Part shown: positions 25,921-34,471 of the stretch, one piece after another
Position numbering within the stretch: the first letter of the stretch is position 1
Layout: each line of letters opens with the position of its first letter
Assembly: GCA_017937025.1 (NCBI GenBank)
Contig: JAGBEJ010000002.1
Coordinates: 62,001-126,000, forward strand
Reading direction: 5' to 3'
Source: Paludibacteraceae bacterium
Lineage (GTDB): Bacteria; Bacteroidota; Bacteroidia; Bacteroidales; Paludibacteraceae
Length of the DNA stretch: 64,000 nt
Program-made: the position numbers and the translations under genes
The notes under the pieces: generated by a model
Told to the model about the DNA's origin: nothing
Database searches by the model: none
What the model saw: the letters and a program-made list of their open reading frames with translations, nothing else

Positions 25921-27609
25921 ATGAATTTCATATCTAATTTATTTACCAATCCATCGACAATAACAACACTGCTCTATTTGACAATAACCGCTTTTGTCGG
26001 AGTTATGTTAGGTAAAGTCAAATTCGCCAATATAAAACTCGGAATCGCTGGAGTGCTTTTCACCGGCATCGCGCTCGGACACTTCATTTTCCCTGTGGAC
26101 GACTCGCAGGAAACGATTCTGAATTTCGTCCGTGACTTCGGACTTATACTCTTCGTTTACAGCATAGGTATTGACACAGGACCTCGTTTCCTTTCTTCTT
26201 TCAAGAAGGACGGTCTCAAGCTCAATCTGCTCGCCATCGGCATTGTCCTGGGCGGACTCATCACCACACTGATAATATTCTACTTCTTCAACGCCAATGG
26301 CGACAAGGGCGATGTATTCGCCGGCATCATGAGCGGCGCGGTAACCAACACGCCTGGTCTCGGAGCTGCACAGCAGGTAATAAACGAGCAAGTGCAGCAG
26401 AATCCAAACATAGGACTCGATGTCAAGAACCTCGGTGCCGGATACGCCATAGCATATCCATTCGGTGTAATCGGACTGCTGCTGGTGATACTGCTTGTAA
26501 GACTCATCTTCAAGATTAATATCAAGGAGGAAGAGAAGAACTACATCGAAAGCCTCGGCGACACTGGCTCAAAGCTCGAAAGCGTTGAAATAACAATCAA
26601 GAACCCTGCAATTTACGGCAAGACAATCGACTATATAAAGACATTCGTTGACACCGAACTGGCGATTTCCAGAATATTCCGCAACGGCGACTATCTGCTC
26701 GCCAAAGAGGACGAAGTGATACAAGAAGGCGATGTAATATACGGAGTGTCGGAGCAGAACTGCCTTGAAAACCTGCGCCTGAAGCTGGGAGACGTTGTGC
26801 TGAGAGAGCGCAGAAACATCACAGGCACAATGGACCTCATCAGCGTTCTCGTCACAAATAGAAAAATCGCCGGCAAGACTATTGAGCAAGTCGGCATATA
26901 CAGAAGATACGAAGCCAACATCACAAGAATATACCGCTCCGGCATGGAAATTCTGCCGACAAAGAAGACAACTTTAGAGTTGGGCGATACTGTGAAGATT
27001 ATCGGTGACGTGAAGATTCTGAACGATGTGAAGAACGAGCTCGGCAACTCAAACAAGGAGCTGGCCATTCCTAATATCGTGCCTATGTTCATCGGAATAT
27101 TCATCGGTATCATCGTAGGAAGCATACCTATCGCCATACCAGGAATGCCAGTGCCAGCGAAACTCGGTATCGCCGGCGGACCGCTGCTCATAGCTCTGCT
27201 TCTTGGCTACAAGGGACGAATGGGCAAGCTGAACTTCTACATGACCCCTGGAGCCAACTTCATGCTCAGGGAATTCGGCATCATACTGTTCCTTGCGAGT
27301 GTCGGACTCATGGCCGGCAAGGGATTCGTGCAGACGCTTGTCAACGGAGGATGGATGTGGATGATATACGGAGCGTTCATCACGTTTGTTCCTGTGTTCA
27401 TCTTCGCTGTCATAGCAAGACTGATGAAAATCAACTACCTGAAGATATGCGGATTCGTGGCTGGAGCATCAACCGACCCTCCTGTTCTTGAGTTCGCCAA
27501 CGGACTGGCAGAGGTGCCTGCGCAAGCGTCAGCATACGCAACAGTCTATCCTTTGACTATGTTCCTAAGAATCGTGGTTGCCCAAATTCTGGTATTCATC
27601 ATAATATAG
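25921..27609 (+). CDS. Putative transporter, AspT/YidE/YbjL antiporter family
   Basis: 562-residue inner-membrane protein. About five N-terminal membrane helices, two consecutive RCK_C (TrkA-C) regulatory domains between about 210 and 370, and a second membrane half make up the AspT/YidE/YbjL layout. GAVTNTPGLGAAQQ in the first half and GASTDPPVLEFANG in the second are the duplicated family motifs. Relatives exchange aspartate and alanine or other anions; the substrate here is unknown. Single gene with its own promoter element. Confidence 0.9.
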   Translation: MNFISNLFTNPSTITTLLYLTITAFVGVMLGKVKFANIKLGIAGVLFTGIALGHFIFPVDDSQETILNFVRDFGLILFVYSIGIDTGPRFLSSFKKDGLKLNLLAIGIVLGGLITTLIIFYFFNANGDKGDVFAGIMSGAVTNTPGLGAAQQVINEQVQQNPNIGLDVKNLGAGYAIAYPFGVIGLLLVILLVRLIFKINIKEEEKNYIESLGDTGSKLESVEITIKNPAIYGKTIDYIKTFVDTELAISRIFRNGDYLLAKEDEVIQEGDVIYGVSEQNCLENLRLKLGDVVLRERRNITGTMDLISVLVTNRKIAGKTIEQVGIYRRYEANITRIYRSGMEILPTKKTTLELGDTVKIIGDVKILNDVKNELGNSNKELAIPNIVPMFIGIFIGIIVGSIPIAIPGMPVPAKLGIAGGPLLIALLLGYKGRMGKLNFYMTPGANFMLREFGIILFLASVGLMAGKGFVQTLVNGGWMWMIYGAFITFVPVFIFAVIARLMKINYLKICGFVAGASTDPPVLEFANGLAEVPAQASAYATVYPLTMFLRIVVAQILVFIII

Positions 27610-27726
27610 AAAGGAAAAACAGAGATAACAAATGCAAAATCCATAAACCGATGTTAAAACATTGCACGGATTGCACAAATAACCACACTATGAAGACTGC
27701 TTTATAATGAATCCGTCAAGTTTGGG

Positions 27727-27734
27727 TATATTTG
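27727..27734 (+). promoter_or_regulatory. -7 element for the carboxylase operon
   Basis: TATATTTG matches TAnnTTTG, 40 nt before the biotin-carboxylase start at 27775. Confidence 0.6.
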
Positions 27735-27774
27735 CGAAATTTTTGTTCAAAAAAAACACTAAGAAAACGATATA

Positions 27775-29289
27775 ATGATAAAGAAGATACTTGTTGCTAA
27801 CAGAGGTGAGATTGCTATGCGTGTGATGCGTTCATGCAAAGAAATGAACATCGACACAGTAGCTGTATATTCAGAAGCCGACAGAACATCAAGACACGTG
27901 CTTTACGCAGACGAGGCAGTCTGCATCGGTCCAGCACCGTCAAAAGACAGTTATCTCGTTATCGAGAATATAATAAAGGCAGCCAAGCAAACTGGCGCCG
28001 ACGCCATACATCCAGGTTACGGATTCCTCTCGGAGAGCGCCGGACTGGTGAAGAGATGCCGCGAGGAAGGCATAATATTCATTGGTCCTTCGGCTGAAGC
28101 CATGGAAGCCATGGGCGACAAGATAACAGCGAGAAAGACCATGATCGCCGCAGGAGTGCCTGTAGTGCCTGGTATCCAAAGAGATCTTGAATCAACAGAG
28201 GAAGTCAAAAAAGTAATCGAGGAGATTGGCTACCCTGTCATCATCAAAGCTTCTGCCGGAGGCGGTGGCAAGGGCATGAGAGTCATCAGAAAGGAAGATG
28301 AAATCGAGGAGGCATTCACAACAGCCAAATCAGAAGCCATATCTTCATTCAACAACGGAACTCTGTACATCGAGAAGTACATAGAGAATCCGCACCACAT
28401 CGAGTTCCAGATACTTGGCGATAATTTCGGAAACGTAATACATCTCTGCGAGAGAGAATGCTCCGTACAACGCCGTCATCAGAAAATCGTGGAGGAAAGC
28501 CCTTCGCCAATGATGACTCCTGCCTTGAGAGAAGAAATGGGCCAGAAAGCCATACTCGCAGGAAAGGCTGTGAATTACTCAGGAGCCGGAACCATAGAGT
28601 TCCTTGTCGATGACGAAGGACACTTCTACTTCCTGGAGATGAACACCAGACTTCAGGTGGAGCACCCTATCACAGAGGAAGTTCTGAGAATCGACCTCGT
28701 GAAGGAGCAAATCAACGTGGCAAACAACCTGCCGCTGCGACTCAAGCAAAGCGACATCGTGCAAAAGGGACACGCAATAGAATGCCGTATCTGCGCCGAG
28801 GACACAACAAACAACTTCATGCCTTCGCCAGGCGTAATCAAGCAACTGACCGAGCCGCTCGGAATCGGCTGCCGTGTTGACAACTACGTTTACGAAGGAT
28901 ACGAAATCCCTGTGTTCTACGACCCTATGATAGGAAAACTCATCGTATGGGCGACAACAAGAGCATACGCGATAAAGAGAATGAGAAGAGTGCTCTATGA
29001 ATACAAGATAACCGGCATCAACACAAACATAAACTACCTGAGAAGAATCATGGACACTTCCGACTTCCTCAAGGGCAAGTACAACACCGGATTCATAGAG
29101 AAGAACAACGATTTCCTGCTTTCTACAAAATACGAAAGCTCACAGAGCGAGACCGAGGACATCGCCATCATCACGGCCTATATGGACTACATCCTCAACC
29201 TCGAGGAGAACACTCCTAAGACAAACGACAACAGACCGATTTCAAGATGGAGAGAGTTCGGCAAGAGAAACGCAATGCTTAGAATTTAA
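27775..29289 (+). CDS. Biotin carboxylase subunit of an acyl-CoA carboxylase
   Basis: 504-residue ATP-dependent enzyme that carboxylates biotin. It begins with KKILVANRGEIAMRVMR, has HPGYGFLSE and the ATP-grasp loop KASAGGGGKGMRVI, and the ERECSVQRRHQKIVEESPS and EMNTRLQVEHPITE motifs follow. It is about 50 residues longer at the C-terminus than E. coli AccC. It leads a three-gene operon with a biotin carrier and a carboxyltransferase, so it most probably belongs to propionyl-CoA carboxylase, though an acetyl-CoA role cannot be excluded. Confidence 0.93.
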   Translation: MIKKILVANRGEIAMRVMRSCKEMNIDTVAVYSEADRTSRHVLYADEAVCIGPAPSKDSYLVIENIIKAAKQTGADAIHPGYGFLSESAGLVKRCREEGIIFIGPSAEAMEAMGDKITARKTMIAAGVPVVPGIQRDLESTEEVKKVIEEIGYPVIIKASAGGGGKGMRVIRKEDEIEEAFTTAKSEAISSFNNGTLYIEKYIENPHHIEFQILGDNFGNVIHLCERECSVQRRHQKIVEESPSPMMTPALREEMGQKAILAGKAVNYSGAGTIEFLVDDEGHFYFLEMNTRLQVEHPITEEVLRIDLVKEQINVANNLPLRLKQSDIVQKGHAIECRICAEDTTNNFMPSPGVIKQLTEPLGIGCRVDNYVYEGYEIPVFYDPMIGKLIVWATTRAYAIKRMRRVLYEYKITGINTNINYLRRIMDTSDFLKGKYNTGFIEKNNDFLLSTKYESSQSETEDIAIITAYMDYILNLEENTPKTNDNRPISRWREFGKRNAMLRI

Positions 29290-29327
29290 GAAACAGGAAA
29301 CGCAACTGAAATAAACTTAGAGGAATC

Positions 29328-29831
29328 ATGGAAATACATGTAGGAGACAGAGTCGCAAACGTAGAATTAGTAAGCAAGGAAGACAATATAGTTGTCATAA
29401 AGATTGACGACAAAATCTACAATCTGGACGTTGTGATGCCAGAGAACGGAGTCTGCTCCATTCTCCACGACGGAAAATCATACAATGCGGAGTTCAAGCG
29501 TTCCGACAACGGAAAGTCATACGTCGTGAACACGCAATTCAACACATTCCCTGTTGAAATAGTGGATTCGCAAGCCAAGTACCTGAGAAACAAGAGAAAA
29601 GATGACGTTGACGAGAATCAGGACAGAATCTTCTCTCCTATGCCAGGAAAAGTCGTGAAGATACTTGTTGAAAAAGGTCAAGAGATGCAGGCCGGAGAGC
29701 CTGTCGTTATCGTGGAGGCAATGAAGATGCAAAGCGAATACAAGGTCAAGAGAGACTGCAAGATAAAGGACATTCTCGTAAAGGAGGGTGACACAATAGA
29801 CGGCAACCAAACGCTCGTCACTTTGGAATAA
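29328..29831 (+). CDS. Biotin carboxyl carrier protein
   Basis: 167 residues. A poorly conserved N-terminal region (about 1-95) precedes a biotinyl domain with FSPMPGKVVKILVEKGQ and the biotinylation motif EAMKM, whose K133 is the attachment site. It carries carboxybiotin between the flanking carboxylase and transferase subunits. Spacing is 38 bp after the first gene and 22 bp before the next. Confidence 0.93.
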   Translation: MEIHVGDRVANVELVSKEDNIVVIKIDDKIYNLDVVMPENGVCSILHDGKSYNAEFKRSDNGKSYVVNTQFNTFPVEIVDSQAKYLRNKRKDDVDENQDRIFSPMPGKVVKILVEKGQEMQAGEPVVIVEAMKMQSEYKVKRDCKIKDILVKEGDTIDGNQTLVTLE

Positions 29832-29853
29832 ACGAATAACAACAAATTAAGAT

Positions 29854-31383
29854 ATGGCACTTAACGAAGCACAAAAGAAATTAGTAGAATTAAACAAGGC
29901 TGCAAACCTTGGAGGCGGAGAAGAGCGCATTAAGAGACAGCACGAAGGCGGCAAGATGACCGCCAGAGAAAGAATAGATGTCCTGCTCGACAAGGGCACT
30001 TTCGCTGAGGTTGACAAGTTTGTCGTACACCAGTGCACAAACTTCGGCATGGACAAGAAGAAAATCGCCGGCGACGGCATTGTTGCCGGATACGGCAAGA
30101 TAGCTGGACGACTCGTGTTCGTGTACGCATACGATTTCACAGTGTTTGGCGGCTCGCTGGGCAGAACTGCAGCCGACAAAATCGTCAAGATACAGAAAAT
30201 GGCTCTCAAGATGGGAGCTCCTATAATAGCTATCAACGACTCGGGAGGTGCGAGAATACAGGAAGGTGTAGCCGCTCTTGCTGGATACGGCGATATATTC
30301 TATCAGAACACAATATCTTCCGGAGTAATCCCACAGATATCAGTGATAATGGGTCCTTGCGCAGGCGGCGCATGCTACTCTCCTGCCCTGACCGACTTCA
30401 TCTTCATGACCAAGGACAAGAGCCACATGTTCGTGACTGGTCCTGACGTAGTGAAGACCGTGACAAACGAGATTGTCACAAAGGAGGAACTCGGCGGTGC
30501 GATGACACATTCGTCAAAGTCCGGCGTTTCGCACTTCCTCGGCGAGAACGAGGAGGAGACATTGATGATGGTAAGAGAGCTTCTCAGCTTCCTGCCTTCA
30601 AACAACATGGAGGACGCTCCTATAGAGCCAAGCGAGGGCAGTCTTGAGGACAACGAGGCGCTGAACGAGATAATCCCTGATGACCCAAACAAGCCATACG
30701 ACATAAAGCAACTGATAGAAGGCGTTGTCGACGACAAGTACTTCTTCGAGATAATGCCGCACTTCGCACAGAATATCGTTATTGGTTTCGCAAGACTCGA
30801 GGGCAAGGTTATAGGCATCGTAGCCAACCAACCAGCCTACCAGGCAGGTGTGCTTGACATCGACGCATCGGACAAGGCAGCACGATTCATCAGATTCTGC
30901 GACTGCTTCAATATTCCAATCATCACATTCGAGGACGTTCCAGGATTCCTGCCTGGCACCGTACAGGAGCACAACGGAATCATAAGACACGGAGCAAAGA
31001 TTGTTTACGCATATGTCGAAGCGACAGTGCCTAAGGTTACCGTAATCACAAGAAAGGCATACGGAGGAGCATACATCGTGATGAGCAGCAAACACACCGG
31101 CTCAGACGTGAACTTCGCCTACCCTACAGCAGAAATCGCAGTCATGGGCGCAGACGGAGCTGTGAACATACTTTACAACAAGGCTACCGACGACGAGAAG
31201 GCAAAGGCAAAAGAAGAGTACAAGGACAAGTTCTCAAATCCATACAGAGCAGCCGAACTCGGATATATCGACGAGGTTATCCTGCCACAGGAGACAAGAA
31301 GAAAGCTTATACAGGCTCTCGACATGTCGCAGACCAAAATCAGAAGCAATCCAGCCAAGAAACACGGCAATATACCACTGTAA
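29854..31383 (+). CDS. Carboxyltransferase subunit, propionyl-CoA carboxylase beta type
   Basis: 509-residue carboxyltransferase with two crotonase-like halves. AINDSGGARIQEGVAAL and GPCAGGACYSPALTDF bind the acyl-CoA side, and the C-terminal half has FEDVPGFLPGTVQEHNGIIRHGAK and KAYGGAYIVMSSKH. In Bacteroidales this operon is assigned to propionyl-CoA/methylmalonyl-CoA interconversion in succinate-propionate metabolism. No membrane decarboxylase subunits are nearby, so a soluble complex is likely. Confidence 0.92.
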   Translation: MALNEAQKKLVELNKAANLGGGEERIKRQHEGGKMTARERIDVLLDKGTFAEVDKFVVHQCTNFGMDKKKIAGDGIVAGYGKIAGRLVFVYAYDFTVFGGSLGRTAADKIVKIQKMALKMGAPIIAINDSGGARIQEGVAALAGYGDIFYQNTISSGVIPQISVIMGPCAGGACYSPALTDFIFMTKDKSHMFVTGPDVVKTVTNEIVTKEELGGAMTHSSKSGVSHFLGENEEETLMMVRELLSFLPSNNMEDAPIEPSEGSLEDNEALNEIIPDDPNKPYDIKQLIEGVVDDKYFFEIMPHFAQNIVIGFARLEGKVIGIVANQPAYQAGVLDIDASDKAARFIRFCDCFNIPIITFEDVPGFLPGTVQEHNGIIRHGAKIVYAYVEATVPKVTVITRKAYGGAYIVMSSKHTGSDVNFAYPTAEIAVMGADGAVNILYNKATDDEKAKAKEEYKDKFSNPYRAAELGYIDEVILPQETRRKLIQALDMSQTKIRSNPAKKHGNIPL

Positions 31384-31410
31384 AATCCAAACAAAAAAGA
31401 ATACAGTTTC

Positions 31411-31440
31411 AGAAGGCATTTCATAATTGGAATGCCTTCT
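31411..31440 (+). terminator. Hairpin after the carboxylase operon
   Basis: AGAAGGCATT / AATGCCTTCT form a perfect 10-bp stem with a 10-nt loop, 28 bp past the stop. The T-run after it is weak. Confidence 0.65.
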
Positions 31441-31454
31441 TACATTAATGTATT

Positions 31455-31486
31455 TTTGCAAAAACGAATTAATCACTTTATATTTG
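31455..31486 (+). promoter_or_regulatory. Full Bacteroidota promoter for the DUF3078 gene
   Basis: TTTG at 31455-31458, a 20-bp spacer, then TATATTTG at 31479-31486. Both the -33 and -7 boxes match consensus. The start codon lies 30 nt downstream. Confidence 0.8.
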
Positions 31487-31516
31487 CAAACTCTTAAAAA
31501 CAATAAATTAAGACTA

Positions 31517-32479
31517 ATGAGAATCAAGAAATCATGTATAGTGGCATTGCTTGCCGCTTGCTGCGGAATCGCATCTGCGCAAATCACAGACCTTGAGACA
31601 TCGATAAGAGACGAAAAGGCAGTGACAGAAAAGAAAGACTCTACCAAGTGGAAATGGGGAGGAATGTTTGGTGTCAACGCATCTCAAGCATCATTCACCA
31701 ACTGGGCGGCCGGAGGAGAAAACTCCGTTGGCGGCAACGGAATGGTGAACCTGTGGGTTAACTACATCGGCGACAAGTCGTCATGGGAGAACACCCTCGA
31801 CTTGGGCTACGGACTGCTGTATCAAGAGAGCGACGGACTGAGAAAGACAGATGATAAGATAGACTTCTCATCAAAATACGGACTCAAGGCCAGCAAGCAC
31901 TGGTACTACGCAGCCATGCTGAACTTCAAGACACAATTCGCCGAAGGTTACAACTACCCTAACGACTCTGTCAGAATATCCAACTTCATGGCTCCTGGCT
32001 ACCTGACCGGCGCCATAGGTATGGACTACAGACCTCACCCTGTGTTCACAGCGTTCATCTCACCTATAACAGCGAGATTCACATTCGTGCTTGACAAGAC
32101 TCTTTCAAAGCAAGGCGCGTTCGGTGTTGCCAGTGGCGAAGAGTACAGAATAGAATGCGGCGGATACTTGAGACTTGTTTACAACCAGTCTTTCCTGAAG
32201 AACTCAATCACTGTGATTTCCAAGCTCGACCTGTTCTCTAACTACTACGCAAACTCAGGCAGCAAGGCAAAGCCACAGAACGTGGACGTAAACTGGGAAA
32301 ACATCATATCGTTCAAGATAAACAAGTACATATCAGCCAACATAAACACACTGCTGATATATGACGATGATATAAAGATGCCTACAGGAAAGAAGGATTC
32401 CGAGGGCAACGACATAACCGAGGGTCCAAAACTCCAGTTCAAGGAAGTTGTCGGCATCGGCTTGTCGTACAAGTTCTAA
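31517..32479 (+). CDS. DUF3078 family outer-membrane-type protein
   Basis: 320 residues with a signal peptide (MRIKKSCIVALLAACCGIASAQ). The mature protein has alternating aromatic beta-strands, for example WKWGGMFGVNASQASFTNWA, and ends in LQFKEVVGIGLSYKF, a terminal aromatic as in outer-membrane barrels. It matches the Bacteroidota DUF3078 family. Function unknown. The start is ATG 31517, downstream of a full promoter at 31455-31486; the longer frame begins before that promoter. Confidence 0.85.
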   Translation: MRIKKSCIVALLAACCGIASAQITDLETSIRDEKAVTEKKDSTKWKWGGMFGVNASQASFTNWAAGGENSVGGNGMVNLWVNYIGDKSSWENTLDLGYGLLYQESDGLRKTDDKIDFSSKYGLKASKHWYYAAMLNFKTQFAEGYNYPNDSVRISNFMAPGYLTGAIGMDYRPHPVFTAFISPITARFTFVLDKTLSKQGAFGVASGEEYRIECGGYLRLVYNQSFLKNSITVISKLDLFSNYYANSGSKAKPQNVDVNWENIISFKINKYISANINTLLIYDDDIKMPTGKKDSEGNDITEGPKLQFKEVVGIGLSYKF

Positions 32480-32505
32480 GAACACAAGCAAGCATAAGCG
32501 GCAGA

Positions 32506-32540
32506 CAAGCATGGCAGAAATGTCATGCTTGCGCTTTTTT
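32506..32540 (+). terminator. Intrinsic terminator after the DUF3078 gene
   Basis: CAAGCATG / CATGCTTG stem followed by CGC and six T residues. Confidence 0.8.
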
Positions 32541-32622
32541 CAGGGTATGCGTACCGCATTATTGCTACACTTCGGCGGCAAAATCATATCATGTAGCTAT
32601 TCCTCAGGTTTTGAAAAATATC

Positions 32623-32630
32623 TATATTTG
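32623..32630 (+). promoter_or_regulatory. -7 element for the RIC-type gene cluster
   Basis: TATATTTG, 34 nt before the start at 32665. No consensus -33 box is visible. Confidence 0.5.
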
Positions 32631-32664
32631 AAGAATATATAAATCCCCTAACGAATTCATTGAA

Positions 32665-33351
32665 ATGCACAAAAACACAATTATATCTGCTGATATGAAA
32701 ATGGCGGACATAATCCACATCGATTTATACAATCTGTTTATAATCAACAGATTCGGCATCCGTCTTGGTTTTGGCGACAAGACAATAAAAGAGGTGTGCG
32801 AAAAGGAGAATGTGGACCACCGTCTGTTCACGACCGTCTGCAACATAAACAACAGCGCAACGAACATAAGCAAGACCGATATTCACACAGAACATATTCT
32901 GCAGCTTGTGGAATTCCTGAAAAACTCGCATGACTACTACAGGAAGATAAGACTGCCGGAAGTGAAGCGCTCAATCTTCAATCTGTCCAAAGGCTACGAC
33001 GCGAACACGGAGAAGGCGCTCGGACACTTCTTCGACGAATATATCAAGGAGTTCAAGAACCACATAGAGTACGAAGAAAGCACTGTGTTCCCTTACATCA
33101 AAGGCTTGTGCGAAGGCAAGAAGAGCGGAGAATTCTCTATAGACAAGTTCGAGGATCACCACGACAACATAGAAGAAAAACTGAGCGACCTGAAAAACAT
33201 CATCATAAAGTACATGTCCAAGCCGGAGCACGACCTGCAAAAGCTTGACCTGCTGGACAAACTGTTTCAGCTGCAGGACGATCTGGACAGGCACACAAAG
33301 ATTGAGGACCTGCTGCTTACGCCGATGGTCATGAAATTGGAAGTGATGTAA
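32665..33351 (+). CDS. Hemerythrin-like di-iron protein of the RIC (YtfE/ScdA) type
   Basis: 228 residues. The C-terminal hemerythrin-like domain shows a ligand set spaced as in YtfE: H89, H133, E137, H165 or H166, H210 and E214. RIC proteins help repair iron-sulfur clusters after nitric-oxide or oxidative stress. The N-terminal DUF542-like region is recognisable (KTIKEVCEKENVD), but the usual adjacent cysteine pair is replaced, reading RFGIRLGFGD. A response-regulator gene and a lipoprotein gene follow at 22 and 9 bp. The RIC assignment comes from ligand spacing, so the exact role is inferred. Confidence 0.82.
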   Translation: MHKNTIISADMKMADIIHIDLYNLFIINRFGIRLGFGDKTIKEVCEKENVDHRLFTTVCNINNSATNISKTDIHTEHILQLVEFLKNSHDYYRKIRLPEVKRSIFNLSKGYDANTEKALGHFFDEYIKEFKNHIEYEESTVFPYIKGLCEGKKSGEFSIDKFEDHHDNIEEKLSDLKNIIIKYMSKPEHDLQKLDLLDKLFQLQDDLDRHTKIEDLLLTPMVMKLEVM

Positions 33352-33373
33352 AAAAAAGACAAAGGAGATACTC

Positions 33374-33961
33374 ATGAAAAAGATAATGATTGTTGAACCC
33401 TCGCCTATCGTTCAAGAAGGACTGAGGAAAATCATCGAAGCCACACCGGAGTTCTCTGTGGAATGGACTTTCTACGACACAAACAGACTGAAAGAACACT
33501 GCCTGTCGCACAACCCGGACATCGTGATTTTCAATCCGTCTCTAATCGGCATGTCTGCTAAAAATTCAATAAGACACACGTTCGAGATAGATGATGAGAC
33601 GCCATTGGTAGCCATTATTTACAGCTTCTTCGACAACGAGATACTGTCGCAATTCGATGCCGAGATAGGCATAAACGACAATAATACAAGAATAATAAAC
33701 AAGCTGCAGACGCTGAAGAACGACACTGCAAGCAAGAGCAAGACGGAAAGCGAGTCGTTGAGCGACCGCGAAAACGAAATTCTCGTGGCTATAGCCAAAG
33801 GCATGACAAACAAAGAGATAGCGGAGAAATACTACATCTCGATACACACTGTGATTTCGCACAGAAAGAACATCGTGAAAAAGACCGGCATCAAGACTGT
33901 CTCTGGACTCACTGTGTACGCGCTGCTGAACAACCTGATTTCATACGACGACATAGAATAA
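33374..33961 (+). CDS. Atypical response regulator with LuxR-type HTH
   Basis: 195 residues. The receiver-like domain (about 1-120) lacks the phosphorylation site: the strand that normally ends in Asp reads DIVIFN with N54, and the acidic pair near residue 9 reads EP instead of DD. The C-terminal LuxR/NarL helix-turn-helix is intact (LSDRENEILVAIAKGMTNKEIA, then HTVISHRKNI). It is probably a phosphorylation-independent regulator. No histidine kinase is nearby. Position directly after the RIC-type gene suggests control of stress genes. Confidence 0.87.
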   Translation: MKKIMIVEPSPIVQEGLRKIIEATPEFSVEWTFYDTNRLKEHCLSHNPDIVIFNPSLIGMSAKNSIRHTFEIDDETPLVAIIYSFFDNEILSQFDAEIGINDNNTRIINKLQTLKNDTASKSKTESESLSDRENEILVAIAKGMTNKEIAEKYYISIHTVISHRKNIVKKTGIKTVSGLTVYALLNNLISYDDIE

Positions 33962-33970
33962 ACAAGACAC

Positions 33971-34450
33971 ATGAAAAAAAGCTATATCATAAATACAGTG
34001 CTGTGCGCGGCGTTAGTCTGCGGATGCAGCAAGAAGCAGGGATACGAGATAAACGGCGAGGACGACAGCGAGGACTCTGTAGAAGTTGTAACCGAGACTG
34101 AAAACAGCGGCAACAGCGTGACAGAAACGGCGCCTGCCATACAAGAAACCACGCCTAATGACGCGTCAAATGACAACGAGAAGCAGAAAATAGAGAGCAT
34201 AAGGAAGAAAGTTAAGGCTCTGAAGGTGATAAAGGACACCGAGCGCGAGATAAGAGAAAGCACTTCGGGAGCGAAAAGCCTCGGACTAATCATCGACAAG
34301 AGCAATGAGAATCCGAAGATCTACAACATAGCATACGGCATGAACGGAGAAGACAAGTTCGAAACTTACGGATTCATAAGATATAACACTGACACACAGA
34401 TATTTGAAGAAAAAGACCCGATAAGCGGTGAGTATGTGGTCGTGAATTAA
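33971..34450 (+). CDS. Putative lipoprotein of unknown function
   Basis: 159 residues. A type II signal peptide ends in the lipobox LVCGC (Cys19). A low-complexity acidic stretch rich in E, D, S, T and N follows (about 25-75), then a basic helix with KVKALKVIKDTEREI and a small C-terminal domain with GLIIDKSNENPKIYNIAYG. I do not recognise the family. It starts 9 bp after the regulator gene and lies 21 bp before mtaB. Confidence 0.75.
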   Translation: MKKSYIINTVLCAALVCGCSKKQGYEINGEDDSEDSVEVVTETENSGNSVTETAPAIQETTPNDASNDNEKQKIESIRKKVKALKVIKDTEREIRESTSGAKSLGLIIDKSNENPKIYNIAYGMNGEDKFETYGFIRYNTDTQIFEEKDPISGEYVVVN

Positions 34451-34471
34451 CAAAGAGAGGCACGTTAAATA

